From Rhodovulum sp. MB263 (GTDB taxonomy: Bacteria > Pseudomonadota > Alphaproteobacteria > Rhodobacterales > Rhodobacteraceae), in assembly GCF_002073975.1 (NCBI RefSeq), contig NZ_CP020384.1, positions 3,162,001-3,226,000 on the forward strand: a DNA stretch of 64,000 nt, read 5' to 3'. A program made the translations under genes and the position numbers. The notes under the pieces were generated by a model, which worked only from the letters and a program-made list of their open reading frames with translations, was not told where the DNA came from and did no database searches. Below, piece by piece: positions 34,529 to 43,432 of this stretch (position 1 is its first letter; each line of letters begins with the position of its first letter).

Positions 34529-35668
34529 ATGACCAATCCGCTCTCCCTGCCCTTCGATACCGGCGAGATGCTGGCCGGCCTGAAGCCCTGGATCGAGACC
34601 GAAAGCCCGACCTTCGACGCGGCGGCGGTCAACCGGATGATGGATCTGGTCCAGCACGAGCTTGCGGCGCTGGGCGCGCGGGTCGAGCGCATCCCGGGAC
34701 GGATGGGGCTTGGCGACAGCGTGCGCGCGACGATGCCCCACCCGCGCGCGGGCGAGGGCGGGATCCTGCTCCTGGGCCACATGGACACCGTCCACCCCAT
34801 CGGCACGCTCGAAAAGCTTCCGTTCCGGGTCGAGGGAGACGTCTGCTACGGCCCCGGGCTGATGGACATGAAGGGCGGCAACTACGTCTATCTGGACGCG
34901 CTGCGCAAGCTGCTGGCCGCGGGCGTCGAGACGCCGCTGCCGGTCACGGTCCTGTTCACCCCCGACGAGGAAATCGGCACCCCCTCGACCCGCGAGCTGA
35001 TCGAGGCCGAGGCCCGGCGCCACAAGTTCATCCTCGTGCCCGAACCCGCGCGTCCCGATGGCGGCGCGGTGATCGGCCGCTATGCCATCGCGCGCTTCAA
35101 CCTTCAGACCCGCGGCAAGCCCAGCCATGCGGGCTGGCAGCTGTCCGAAGGCCGCTCGGCGATTGCCGCGATGGCGCGGAAGGTGGCCGAGATCGAGAAC
35201 ATGACGACCGATGACTGCACCTTCTCGCTGGGGGTCTTCCGCGCCGGCCAGTGGGTCAACTGCGTCTCCTCGGTCTGCGATGCCGAGGTGCTGACCATGG
35301 CCAAGACCCAGGAGCTGCTGGACGAGGGCGTGGCCAGGATGATGGCGCTCAACTCCGACACGGGCGAGGTGGTGATGGAGGTCCGACGCGGCGTGACGCG
35401 GCCGGTCTGGGAGGCCGACCAGCCCGGCACCATGGCGATGCTGGCGCTGGCGCAGGAGATCGCGGGCGAGATCGGGTTCGAGATCACCGGGGCCTCGGCG
35501 GGCGGCGGCTCGGACGGCAACTTCACCGGCGCGCTCGGCATTCCGACGCTCGATTCCATCGGGGTCTGCGGCAAGGATCTGCATACGCTGAACGAGCACA
35601 TCCTGCTCGACAGCCTTGTCGAGCGGGCGAAGCTTGCCGCAGCCCTCTACTGCCGGCTCGGCGCCTGA
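34529..35668 (+). CDS. M20-family peptidase (glutamate carboxypeptidase / ArgE-like)
   Basis: The 379-residue enzyme has LLLGHMDTVHPIGTLEKLPF with the first metal ligands, GPGLMDMKGG with the bridging Asp, TPDEEIGTPSTRELIE with the catalytic Glu pair, and HTLNEHI near the end. This is close to carboxypeptidase G2-type and M20F peptidases that release glutamate or other C-terminal residues. The ATG at 34529 follows AAAGAGG. It belongs to a different M20 subgroup from the preceding gene, so they probably act on different bonds. It shares a base with the GGT start. Confidence 0.9.
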   Translation: MTNPLSLPFDTGEMLAGLKPWIETESPTFDAAAVNRMMDLVQHELAALGARVERIPGRMGLGDSVRATMPHPRAGEGGILLLGHMDTVHPIGTLEKLPFRVEGDVCYGPGLMDMKGGNYVYLDALRKLLAAGVETPLPVTVLFTPDEEIGTPSTRELIEAEARRHKFILVPEPARPDGGAVIGRYAIARFNLQTRGKPSHAGWQLSEGRSAIAAMARKVAEIENMTTDDCTFSLGVFRAGQWVNCVSSVCDAEVLTMAKTQELLDEGVARMMALNSDTGEVVMEVRRGVTRPVWEADQPGTMAMLALAQEIAGEIGFEITGASAGGGSDGNFTGALGIPTLDSIGVCGKDLHTLNEHILLDSLVERAKLAAALYCRLGA

Positions 35669-37233
35669 TGTCAGAGGCCCTGTCGCGGACGATGGAGATC
35701 CGCAAGCATGTGGTCGAAACCGACCGCGGCGTGGTCGCGGCACAGCACCGCCAGGCGGCCGAGGCGGGCGCCGAGGCGCTGCGCGCGGGCGGCGACGCGG
35801 TGGATGCCGCCGTCGCCTGCAGCTTCGTGCTGGGGGTGCTGGAGCCCTGGATGTCCGGCCCCGCCGGGGGCGGCGCGGCGCTGCACTGGCGCGCCGATAC
35901 CGGCCGTGCGCATGCGCTGAATTTCGGCATGCGCGCACCTGCCGCCCTGCGCATCGAGGATTTCCCGCTTTCGGGCGAGGGCATCGCGGGCGATCTCTTT
36001 CCCTGGGACCGGGTGGTCGAGGATCGCAACGTGCTGGGCGCCAGGGCGGTCGCGGTTCCGGCCCTTGTCGACGGGCTCGAGGCCGCGCATGGCCGCTGGG
36101 GCCGGCTGCCCTGGGCCGAGCTTGTCGCCCCGGCCATTGCAGAGGCGCGGCGCGGTCTGGCCATCGACTGGTACGCCGCCCTCATCATCGCCAGCGCCAC
36201 CCGCGATCTGGCCCGCGACCCGGACGCGGCGGCGCTGTTCCTGACCGACGGCCAGTGGCCCAGGAGCTTTTCCTGGGCCGCAGGCTCTGACGACCGGCTG
36301 GATCAGTCGCGCATGGCCGACAGCCTCGACATTCTCGCGCGGGAAGGGGCGAAGGCCCTGCATGGCGGCGATCTCGGCGCGGCACTGGCGCGGGACGTGC
36401 AGGACAAGGGCGGCTATCTCGGCCTGGACGATCTGGCCCGCAACCGCGCCCGGTTCGAGACCCCGCTGGCGGTGCGCTATCGCGACGCGCTCTTCCATGT
36501 CATGCCGGGGCTGACCGCGGGCCCGACCTTCGCCCGCGCGATGGAGGGTCTGGCAGGCGAGACCCTGCCCGACCCCGACGAGGCCTGTCCCGCCTATGCC
36601 CGGGCACTGATCGCCGCCTATCGCGACCGGCTGAGCGGGATGGGGGCCGATGGCGAGATCTCGGCCGCCCCCGGCTCGACGACGCATTTTTCCGTCGTCG
36701 ACCGCGCGGGCAACATGGTGGCGCATACACAGACGCTGCTGTCGCTGTTCGGCGCGCGCGTGGTCTCGCCCGCGACCGGCTTCCTGCTGAACAACGGCAT
36801 CATGTGGTTCGACCCGGTGCAGGGGCGCCCGAACTCGCTGGGCCCGGACAGACCCTGCCTGATGAATGTCTGCCCCGCGCTCGGCCATGCGGGCGGCCGC
36901 CGCTTCGCGCTGGGCGCGGCGGGCGGGCGCAAGATCGTCGGCGCGGTGACCCAGCTTGCCTCCTTCCTCACCGATTTCGGGATGGATCTCGAGACCGCCT
37001 TCGCCCGGCCCCGGATCGACGTCTCCGGACCCGACCAGATCGTCGCCGATGACCGCCTTCCGGGCCCGACCTGCGATGCGCTCGGGGCAGTCGCGCCCGT
37101 CACCGTCACCCGCAAATCGATCCTGCCCTACCCCTTCGCCTGCCCCTCCGGCGTCCTGCAGGAAGGCGCGATGCGGTCGGGAATGACCGACCCCACGAAC
37201 GCCTGGGGCGATGCCGTTGCCGAGCCGGGCTGA
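35668..37233 (+). CDS. Gamma-glutamyltransferase family protein (Ntn hydrolase)
   Basis: The 521-residue protein follows the GGT layout: AGGDAVDAAVACSFVLGVLEP near residue 40, a large N-terminal subunit, then the self-cleavage site GSTTHFSVVDRAGN with the nucleophile Thr at about residue 338, and LNNGIMWFDP and SLGPDRPCLMNVCP beyond. No signal peptide is seen, so it is probably cytoplasmic, unlike secreted GGTs. It would cleave gamma-glutamyl amides or related peptides brought in by the ABC system. It overlaps the M20 gene stop by one base (TGATG). Confidence 0.9.
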   Translation: MSEALSRTMEIRKHVVETDRGVVAAQHRQAAEAGAEALRAGGDAVDAAVACSFVLGVLEPWMSGPAGGGAALHWRADTGRAHALNFGMRAPAALRIEDFPLSGEGIAGDLFPWDRVVEDRNVLGARAVAVPALVDGLEAAHGRWGRLPWAELVAPAIAEARRGLAIDWYAALIIASATRDLARDPDAAALFLTDGQWPRSFSWAAGSDDRLDQSRMADSLDILAREGAKALHGGDLGAALARDVQDKGGYLGLDDLARNRARFETPLAVRYRDALFHVMPGLTAGPTFARAMEGLAGETLPDPDEACPAYARALIAAYRDRLSGMGADGEISAAPGSTTHFSVVDRAGNMVAHTQTLLSLFGARVVSPATGFLLNNGIMWFDPVQGRPNSLGPDRPCLMNVCPALGHAGGRRFALGAAGGRKIVGAVTQLASFLTDFGMDLETAFARPRIDVSGPDQIVADDRLPGPTCDALGAVAPVTVTRKSILPYPFACPSGVLQEGAMRSGMTDPTNAWGDAVAEPG

Positions 37234-37259
37234 ACGGCCCTCAATAAAGGGAGACTGAC

Positions 37260-38762
37260 ATGTCCGATGCCACCGACCCCGCCGATCTGGGCGCCATCGA
37301 GGCCCGCCGCCTGATCGGTCGCGGCAAGCTGTCCGCAGAAGAGCTGGCGCAGGCCTGCATCGCCCGGATCGAGGCCCTCGATCCGGCGGTGAACGCGGTC
37401 GTCGCCCGCGATTTCGACGGGCTGCTCGCGGGTGCCCGGCAGGCCGATGCCGAGCGCGCGGGCGGACGGCCGCTGGGCGCGCTGCACGGGCTGCCGGTGG
37501 CGATCAAGGACATGAACGATGTCGCGGGCCTGCCCACGACCTACGGTTCCCAGATCTTCCGCGACAACAATCCGGCCGCGGATGATGCGCTGGTCGCCGG
37601 GCTGCGCGGCGCAGGCGCACTGCCCTTCTGCAAGACCAACGTGCCGGAATGGAGCGCGGGCGCCAATACGCGCAACCGTGTCTACGGCACCACCGCGAAC
37701 CCGCATGATCTGACGCGCAATTGCGGGGGATCCTCGGGCGGCTCGGCGGTGGCGCTGGCCTGCGGGTTTGCGCCGCTGGCCTCGGGCTCGGATCTGGGCG
37801 GATCGCTGCGCACCCCCGCAGCCTATTGCGGTGTCGTGGGTTTCCGCCCGGGCTTTGGCGTCGTTCCCGGCCCCGACCGGGCCACGGCACTGCTGCCGCA
37901 ACCGACCGCCGGGCCGATGGCGCGCAGCGTCGCCGATTGCGCCCTGATGCTGTCGGCCCTCGCGCGTCCCGATGCCCGCGATCTGTTCACGACGGTGATT
38001 GCGGGACGCACGCCCTGGGAGGCAGCCGATTTCGCGCGCCTGCCCCGCCGCGACCTGTCCTCGCTGCGCGTCGCCGTGACCGAGGATTTCGGCTTCGCCC
38101 CGGTTTCGGCAGCCACCCGGCAGACATTCCGCCGCGTTCTGGCCCCGCTTCTGCCCTTCCTCGGGACCTGCGAGGAGGCAACGCCCGATTGCACCGGCGC
38201 CGACCGCATCTTCTCGGTCCTGCGGGCGGTCATGTTCCAGGCCACGCATGCGCGGTTCGTGGACGAGACGCCCGATCTCGTGGGCGCGCTGGTGGCCGAG
38301 AATGTGCGCGAGGGCCGCGGCTACAGCGCGGCGGACGTGGCACAGGCTCTGGTGAGCCAGGGCGCCTATGCGCGCCGATGGCAGAGCTTCTTCGACGATG
38401 TCGACATCCTGATTTCGCCCGCGGTGACGGTGCAGCCGCGCGATTGGCACGAGGCCTATCCGGCCGAGATCGACGCTCAGCCGATGCAGAGCTACTATCA
38501 CTGGCTCGCTCTGGCCTATGCGGCCACCATTCCGGGACATCCGGCGATCATCCTGCCCTGCGGGCGGGACGAGGATGGACTGCCTTTCGGGGTACAGCTG
38601 GTCGGGCGGCGGCATGGCGATCTGGGCTTGCTTGCGATGGCCGCGGAACTCGAGGCGGTGATCGCGGGCACGCCCGATCTCGCGCCACGCGGGCCCGATC
38701 TCGCGGCCCTGTCGGCCGCCCCGCCCCTTCGCACGGCGCCGGGTTTTCTCGACGTGCCTTAG
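37260..38762 (+). CDS. Amidase (amidase-signature family)
   Basis: The 500-residue enzyme has the full amidase-signature triad: Lys in VAIKDMND (residue 83), cis-Ser in GGSSGGSAVAL (residues 158-162) and the nucleophile Ser in SDLGGSLRTP (residue 182). It hydrolyses a simple amide bond, finishing the series of hydrolases in this operon. It is the last gene, 26 bases after the GGT, with GGGAG upstream of the ATG. A perfect palindrome lies just after the stop. GatA identity is unlikely because no gatB/gatC is nearby. Confidence 0.93.
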   Translation: MSDATDPADLGAIEARRLIGRGKLSAEELAQACIARIEALDPAVNAVVARDFDGLLAGARQADAERAGGRPLGALHGLPVAIKDMNDVAGLPTTYGSQIFRDNNPAADDALVAGLRGAGALPFCKTNVPEWSAGANTRNRVYGTTANPHDLTRNCGGSSGGSAVALACGFAPLASGSDLGGSLRTPAAYCGVVGFRPGFGVVPGPDRATALLPQPTAGPMARSVADCALMLSALARPDARDLFTTVIAGRTPWEAADFARLPRRDLSSLRVAVTEDFGFAPVSAATRQTFRRVLAPLLPFLGTCEEATPDCTGADRIFSVLRAVMFQATHARFVDETPDLVGALVAENVREGRGYSAADVAQALVSQGAYARRWQSFFDDVDILISPAVTVQPRDWHEAYPAEIDAQPMQSYYHWLALAYAATIPGHPAIILPCGRDEDGLPFGVQLVGRRHGDLGLLAMAAELEAVIAGTPDLAPRGPDLAALSAAPPLRTAPGFLDVP

Positions 38763-39299
38763 GTCTGGCGGGGGAACACCCCGATATCGGGGAGGGAAGC
38801 GTCGAGAGGGAAGGAGAATTTCCCCGGCAGGATGACCGCGGGGGTTCCGATCACGAAGACCTGTTTCGCCGAGGCCCGGATCATGGGGCTGCTGCACCAG
38901 GTGGAAAGCAGCGGTCCTGCTGCCGATCAGTGCCGCGAAGATGGCATGCCAGGCGCCATGCTGTGCATGTGCCGGGCGAAGGACGGCATGGACGCGAGCC
39001 TCACGGCCAGATGAAGGCGATCCTCCTCGCCCCGATCCGCAAGAACGGCCGGCCATGGAAGAACGCAGGCCCTGCCACCCGGGGCCAGAGACGCGCCCCT
39101 GCACGCCCCCCGACACTTTGCCCGAACGCTCCAGGCAATGGACGGAAGGCCGCGCCCCCAGCCCGAGCGAGGCCGACATGCGGTGCCTCAAGGTCTTCGG
39201 CGAAGGCATCATGGCACGAGTTCCTGACCTGTCCAGTTGCGTTTCCTTCCGTGCCAATTCGGGAAAGGAGAGCCCCGGCGAGCGCCCCCCTGGAGACCG
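38763..39299. other. Intergenic region with palindrome, no gene
   Basis: CCCCGATATCGGGG at 38779-38792 is a perfect 14-base palindrome 17 bases after the amidase stop; it lacks a T run. The remaining 500 bases have only low-quality overlapping frames and probably contain the outer part of the degraded IS3-type element to the right. Confidence 0.4.
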
Positions 39300-39457
39300 C
39301 ATTCCATGGTTCGCTCTGTTCAGGGTTTTGCCCTCTGCTGACCGCTGGCGATATTCCCAAGGGGGTGAGCCCATCGCGGCTGGTGTGGAGGCAATGATGA
39401 GGGGTGCAGCCGTAGCGCCAGGCCGCGATCAGCCCTCGGGCATGGTCGTCCCGTGAA

Positions 39458-39484
39458 GGTGCCATCGGTTCGAGCCCAGTGGAC
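39458..39484 (+). repeat. T-arm-like hairpin insertion, copy 4 (diverged)
   Basis: CCATCGG and CCAGTGG flank the loop TTCGAGC (one mismatch and one wobble pair). It interrupts the IS3-type transposase after FAN, reading against the direction of that gene. The conserved core GGTTCGAGCC is the same as in copies 1 and 2. Confidence 0.5.
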
Positions 39485-39648
39485 GACGGTTGGCGAACAG
39501 GTGCTCATTCATGCACTCATCGCGCAGGCGGCTGTTGAAGTTCTCGACAAAGCCGTACCGCATGGGCCTGCCCGAGGCGATGTCGTGCCATTCCACCTTG
39601 CGGTCTTCCTGTCGGCGCAGGATGGCAGTCGATGCCAGGTCCGTACCA

Positions 39649-39673
39649 TCGCCAATGGTGCTCGAAGCGGCGA
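39649..39673 (-). repeat. T-arm-like hairpin insertion, copy 3 (25 bp)
   Basis: On the minus strand it reads TCGCC, then GC, the loop TTCGAGC, then ACCATTGGCGA. The ends TCGCC/GGCGA pair and the right arm matches copy 2. It directly precedes TGGTACGGAC, where the family has GA-CAA-TGG, so CAA is missing as in copies 1 and 2. Confidence 0.55.
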
Positions 39674-40127
39674 CGTATCCACCGGCAACTCGCTGATCCC
39701 CCTGCAGGCATATGCGGGAGCAGCGGGCGAACCGATTGCAAGGCCTCTGCGGCGACGCATACATGACGGGCACGCCCTTGGACCATAACCCGTTATTCTT
39801 GATTTCCATCAGTTCGCCAGGCACCTTTCGCTCATCGCTGCCACGCATCTGGAGGATCGGACACCAGTCCGGAAGACCGTTTTCCCGAAGACCGGCCGCG
39901 ACCGCGTCATCCCGACCTCGGTCAGGCAGGAAGCCCCGCCCCTCATGCCCCATTGTTCGGGCATATGAAACGCGCAGCGAAGGCCTGCTTACGGGCTCTG
40001 GCCCGAGGGCGACCCGGACATCGCGGCCCGGATTGGCCGACATGAACATCGCGACGCCCGGACCGGACGCCGCGATGGAAAGCGAATTCAGCGCGCGGAA
40101 AAGGATACAGGGCCTGCGCGCGGGGGC

Positions 40128-42221
40128 TCAGAACGCCATCCGCAGACCGATGCCGAATTCGCGCGGCTCGGCGATTTCCGCCGCGTCGTTCGTGCTGACC
40201 GACAGCTCGGCGCGGTTGTCGAAGACGTTATTGACATAGGCGAAATACTCGACCCCGTCGCGCGGGCGGTAGCTCAGGCGCATATTGGCCAGCGCAAAGC
40301 CGTCGACCTCGGTATCGGGCTCATTGGTATCGCTGCTGTAATAGCCGTCGACATAGCGCATGTCGCCCTGAAGCGTCACATCCCGCGTGATGTCCCAGGC
40401 CGCGCCAAGACCGACCGAATAGCCCGGTGCGCGCGCGAATTCATTGCCTTCGTATTTGGTGCCGTCATGATCGGTGAACTCGGTCACCTCGGTCTGCAAC
40501 GCCCCGATATCGCCCGACAGCCGCAGCGTCGGAGTCGCCTGATAATCGGCGCTCAGCTCGAAGCCATAGGCATGGGCGCGCTCGCCATTCACGATCATAG
40601 AGCCCTGCGTCACGCTGCAATCGGCATTCAGGCAGTTGGTCACCGAGCGCTGGATATCCTTGTATCTGGTGTAAAACAGGTTGGCCGACAGATCGAGCGC
40701 ACCGTCCAGCGCGGTGCCCCGCAGGAAGAGCTCGGAATTCCAGGCCGTCTCGGGATCGAACTCGTAATAGTCTCCACCGCGGAAATTGGTACCCGAACCG
40801 CCGGGCAGATAGCCCTTGCTGACCGTGGCGCCCAGCGTCCAGTCGGAATTGAGATCATGCGAAAGCGTCAGCGCCGGCAGGATTTCGGTAAAGGTCTCGT
40901 CATAATCGAGCCTGTCTGTGACATAGCTCGTGGTGCCCGCGATCTCGATCCTGTCCTGTTGCAGGCGCAGCCCGCCGGTCAGCGCCCAGTCGGAGGCAAA
41001 GCGCCAGGTCGCCTCGCCGAACAGCGCAAGGCTGCGGGTCCGGTAGGACAGATCGGCGCTGCCCAACGGGACCCCCTCATAGCTGTTGGCGAAATCCGCA
41101 TCGGCATCCTCATCGGAGAAATAGACCCCCAGAACACCGCTCCAGATATCCTCGCCCTGGCCCAGGGTCAGCTTCAGCTCGTTGCTGAGTGTTGCGGAAT
41201 CGCGCGCGGCGGTGCCGGAATAGGGGGCGGCAAAGGTAAAATCATAGTCGGCTTCGGAATACTGAAGCTGGTTCGACAGCCGGATCCCGTTGTCGAAGTC
41301 GTACTGGGTATCCAGAACCACCCCGTCCGAGATCACATCCATGTAATCCTGGTAATCGCCCGCATTCTCGAGCTCATGATAAGGCCTGGTCACCCGCTCG
41401 TTGCTGGGACGGTGCAGATCGGTATGCGAATAGGTCAGCTTGACCCGCAGCCCCGGCATATCCGCCGGTTCCCACAAAAGCTTCAGGCGGCCGTTCAGCG
41501 AGGCGAAATCATAGTCGAAATCCGGTTCGGTGAAATCCGGGTTGGTGTAATCGACGAAGGTGTCGCGACCGGTGTAATCCAGCGCAAGCCGCGCCGCGAA
41601 ATCCGGGCTGAGCGGACCGGAGGCCGCGAAGGACAGCCTGCGCTTGTTCCGGCTGCCATAGACCGCCTGAGCGGAATATTCCGGCTCGAAGGTCGGGTCC
41701 CTGGTGGTCACCACCACCGCGCCGGCGATCGCGTTCGCGCCTTGAGAGGTCGTCTGCGGCCCGCGGAACACCTCGATCGATTCGACATCCCAGGTCGTGC
41801 CGCCGCCGGCGCCCAGCTCGACCGACGAGACATAGCGCCCGTCGATGCTCATCGTCGCGCGGGGCAGCGGCTTGGCCAGATAGGCATTGCCGCCGACCAG
41901 CGGGCCGTCGCTGTCGACGCCCCGGATGATGGGCGCGCTGGTGGTGCCGGGAATGAACACGTTCGGCGTGTCGGCGATGACCTCGTTGACCGTTCCCGCG
42001 GCGGCCTTCTCCTCGATCTCTTCCTCGCCCAGAACGGTGACCGAGCTGGCGGTATCCTTCAGAGACCGCTCGGCGATAGTCCCGCGGATGATGATGTCCC
42101 CGAGGTAATAGCCGGTCTCAAGGCCCTCCTGGGCAAGCGCCGCCCTCGGGCCAATGCAGACCGGAGCGACAAGCGCGCTGGCCATGAGCGCCGCGCGGCT
42201 GGAAAGGCGTATTTGCATCAT
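40128..42221 (-). CDS. TonB-dependent outer-membrane receptor
   Basis: The protein of about 697 residues starts MMQIRLSSRAALMASALVAP with a signal ending near AALAQ. The plug domain has SVTVLGEEEIEEKAAAGTVNEV and IEVFRGPQTTSQGANAIAGAV, followed by a 22-strand-type barrel rich in alternating aromatics and ending in Phe (GIGLRMAF). Such receptors import ferric siderophores or vitamins with TonB. Next to a FecCD/FepC operon, ferric siderophore is most likely. The start is ATG 42221 (or 42218). A predicted promoter with a TetR-like operator lies about 385 bases upstream, giving an unusually long leader. Confidence 0.93.
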   Translation of the reverse strand: MMQIRLSSRAALMASALVAPVCIGPRAALAQEGLETGYYLGDIIIRGTIAERSLKDTASSVTVLGEEEIEEKAAAGTVNEVIADTPNVFIPGTTSAPIIRGVDSDGPLVGGNAYLAKPLPRATMSIDGRYVSSVELGAGGGTTWDVESIEVFRGPQTTSQGANAIAGAVVVTTRDPTFEPEYSAQAVYGSRNKRRLSFAASGPLSPDFAARLALDYTGRDTFVDYTNPDFTEPDFDYDFASLNGRLKLLWEPADMPGLRVKLTYSHTDLHRPSNERVTRPYHELENAGDYQDYMDVISDGVVLDTQYDFDNGIRLSNQLQYSEADYDFTFAAPYSGTAARDSATLSNELKLTLGQGEDIWSGVLGVYFSDEDADADFANSYEGVPLGSADLSYRTRSLALFGEATWRFASDWALTGGLRLQQDRIEIAGTTSYVTDRLDYDETFTEILPALTLSHDLNSDWTLGATVSKGYLPGGSGTNFRGGDYYEFDPETAWNSELFLRGTALDGALDLSANLFYTRYKDIQRSVTNCLNADCSVTQGSMIVNGERAHAYGFELSADYQATPTLRLSGDIGALQTEVTEFTDHDGTKYEGNEFARAPGYSVGLGAAWDITRDVTLQGDMRYVDGYYSSDTNEPDTEVDGFALANMRLSYRPRDGVEYFAYVNNVFDNRAELSVSTNDAAEIAEPREFGIGLRMAF

Positions 42222-42603
42222 GTTCGTTCCGAATGTTGACTGTTCTTTGGGATTTCGGGTCTCTCCGGGACACACAAAGCCAGCCTGGCGCGCGGCCGGA
42301 TGCGCCGCGCGACACCTTCCGCCAGATCACGATGTCCGGCACGACCGGGGCAAACCCGCTCCGGCGCCGCGCGGCATCATGCGATATTCGCTGGATTTCC
42401 GGCCTGTCGAGAACCCCGTTCACACCCTTTGGCAACCAGAAGCTGGCTATCGGAAGCTGGCTATCGGACGAAGGGAGGCGTCAACGCATCGGTGGCGGGC
42501 GCGGCGCCCATGGCTCTCGGGTATTGCAGTCTGACACGCGACCTTCGTCAACCTGCCGGCATGGATGCCCTGCGGCACTGATCCACACACGTCAGATGCG
42601 CCC
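42222..42603 (-). other. Long leader of the TonB receptor gene with a tandem 14-bp repeat
   Basis: No gene is convincing in this stretch. A 14-base unit (GAAGCTGGCTATCG on the plus strand) is repeated exactly twice at 42439-42466. The string GACAGGCCGGA occurs at both ends (near 42398 and 42621). I looked for a cobalamin-riboswitch B12 box and did not find one. Confidence 0.4.
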
Positions 42604-42632
42604 TAGATGCCGCGTGACATCCGGCCTGTCAA
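42604..42632 (-). promoter_or_regulatory. Predicted promoter of the TonB receptor gene
   Basis: On the minus strand a perfect -35 TTGACA (42627-42632) is followed by a 17-base spacer and CATCTA (42604-42609) as -10. A palindrome, the likely TetR operator, abuts the -35 directly upstream. Confidence 0.5.
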
Positions 42633-42654
42633 TTAGTTTGTCTATATAAACTAA
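42633..42654. promoter_or_regulatory. Candidate TetR operator 1
   Basis: TTAGTTT and AAACTAA form a perfect inverted repeat around an eight-base centre. It touches the -35 of the receptor promoter. The similar string TTAGTTTAGCAGACCTATAG, followed by AAAATCTGC, appears in the ABC operon promoter at 43361, matching here TTAGTTT ... CTATA and AAGATCTGC. Confidence 0.5.
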
Positions 42655-42673
42655 AAAGATCTGCCGAGCGGGC

Positions 42674-43246
42674 TCAGCCGTCCTCGCCGGTCAGCGCAAT
42701 CGCTCCGGCAATCAGTGCCTTCAGTCCGAACTCGTGCAACGGCTCGATACTCTCGCCCTCCGGCGCCTCCGAGCGGGACGTATCGGCAATGGCGCAGCAA
42801 TGATAGGCAACGGTAAAGACCAGCTGGCTGGACTGCGCCACCGTCAGACCGAAGCGCCGCGCCACCTGCGCCTGATGCTCCTGCGTGTGCTGCAGCATCG
42901 TATCTGTGATCAGGTCGCGGCGCAGAAGATAGGGCGCAATCCCCGCATGCCGGTGCACCAGCCGCCATAGGCTGAGGCTGAAGCGGTGCAGATAGGCCCC
43001 GAGATCGACGTCCTCTTCGGGGTCCGGCAGGGGCCAGCGCAGAAAGGCCTCCTCGGCAACTAGGCTGCGCAGCTCCTCGAGGCCGCCGACACGCTTGTAG
43101 AGCGCCATCTGCGTGACCCCCAGAGCCGCTGCAACGCCGACCACGGAGAGCTGCGCCAGCCCCAGGGCGATGCCGGCATCTGCAACCCGCTCGCGGGTAA
43201 TGGTCCGCGGGCGGCCCCGGCCGGATCTGGGTTTGGGCTCGGTCAT
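42674..43246 (-). CDS. TetR-family transcriptional regulator
   Basis: The 190-residue protein has a basic N-terminus (RSGRGRPRTITRERVADAGI) and a TetR helix-turn-helix (LSVVGVAAALGVTQMALYKRV, about residues 33-53), then a helical ligand domain with a C-terminal TetR_C-like region. The start has GGAGG upstream. It lies between the receptor gene and the ABC operon, with similar operator-like sequences on both sides, so it likely controls both. The effector is unknown; the usual iron regulators (Fur/RirA) are not encoded here. Confidence 0.92.
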   Translation of the reverse strand: MTEPKPRSGRGRPRTITRERVADAGIALGLAQLSVVGVAAALGVTQMALYKRVGGLEELRSLVAEEAFLRWPLPDPEEDVDLGAYLHRFSLSLWRLVHRHAGIAPYLLRRDLITDTMLQHTQEHQAQVARRFGLTVAQSSQLVFTVAYHCCAIADTSRSEAPEGESIEPLHEFGLKALIAGAIALTGEDG

Positions 43247-43352
43247 CGCGGCACCTCCATTCAGCAGCCAGGCGCGATCACCCGGACGCTAACGCCTGAG
43301 CGGCCGGCTGACAAACAGCGCGCCCATATCCGAGCGTTTCGCTTGGTCTTTC

Positions 43353-43381
43353 TTGCGCATTTAGTTTAGCAGACCTATAGA
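43353..43381 (+). promoter_or_regulatory. Predicted promoter of the siderophore ABC operon with operator-like spacer
   Basis: TTGCGC (43353-43358), a 17-base spacer and TATAGA (43376-43381) make a good promoter 51 bases before the first ABC gene. The spacer contains TTAGTTTAGC, shared with the palindrome at 42633. A second inverted repeat GCAGA/TCTGC (43369-43389) overlaps the -10. Binding here would block transcription. Confidence 0.5.
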
Positions 43382-43432
43382 AAATCTGCACGCCCCCTGC
43401 CCGGCGCGCCCATCGAATGACTGCCTGGTGAC

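Larger units (their letters stand above)
39300..39690 (-). pseudogene. IS3-family transposase OrfB relic carrying hairpin insertions
   Basis: Fragments of an IS3 (IS407-like) integrase are readable on the minus strand: DGTDLASTAILRR, then KVEWHDIASGRPM, GFVENFNSRLRDECMNEHLFAN, and after a frame change ARGLIAAWRYG and LHTSRDGLTPLGI. The catalytic DNG site has lost the CAA of the Asn codon and gained a 25-base hairpin (39649-39673). Another insert, in opposite orientation, lies after HLFAN (39458-39484). The N-terminal half is missing or scrambled. No functional product is possible. Confidence 0.75.

Noticed and set aside
38832-39456. Several rightward open frames of 60-170 codons
   Set aside because: They lie antisense to the readable IS3 transposase relic or in its outer part and show no protein signature.
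42222-42603. Cobalamin riboswitch before the TonB receptor
   Set aside because: No B12-box-like conserved string was found in the leader.
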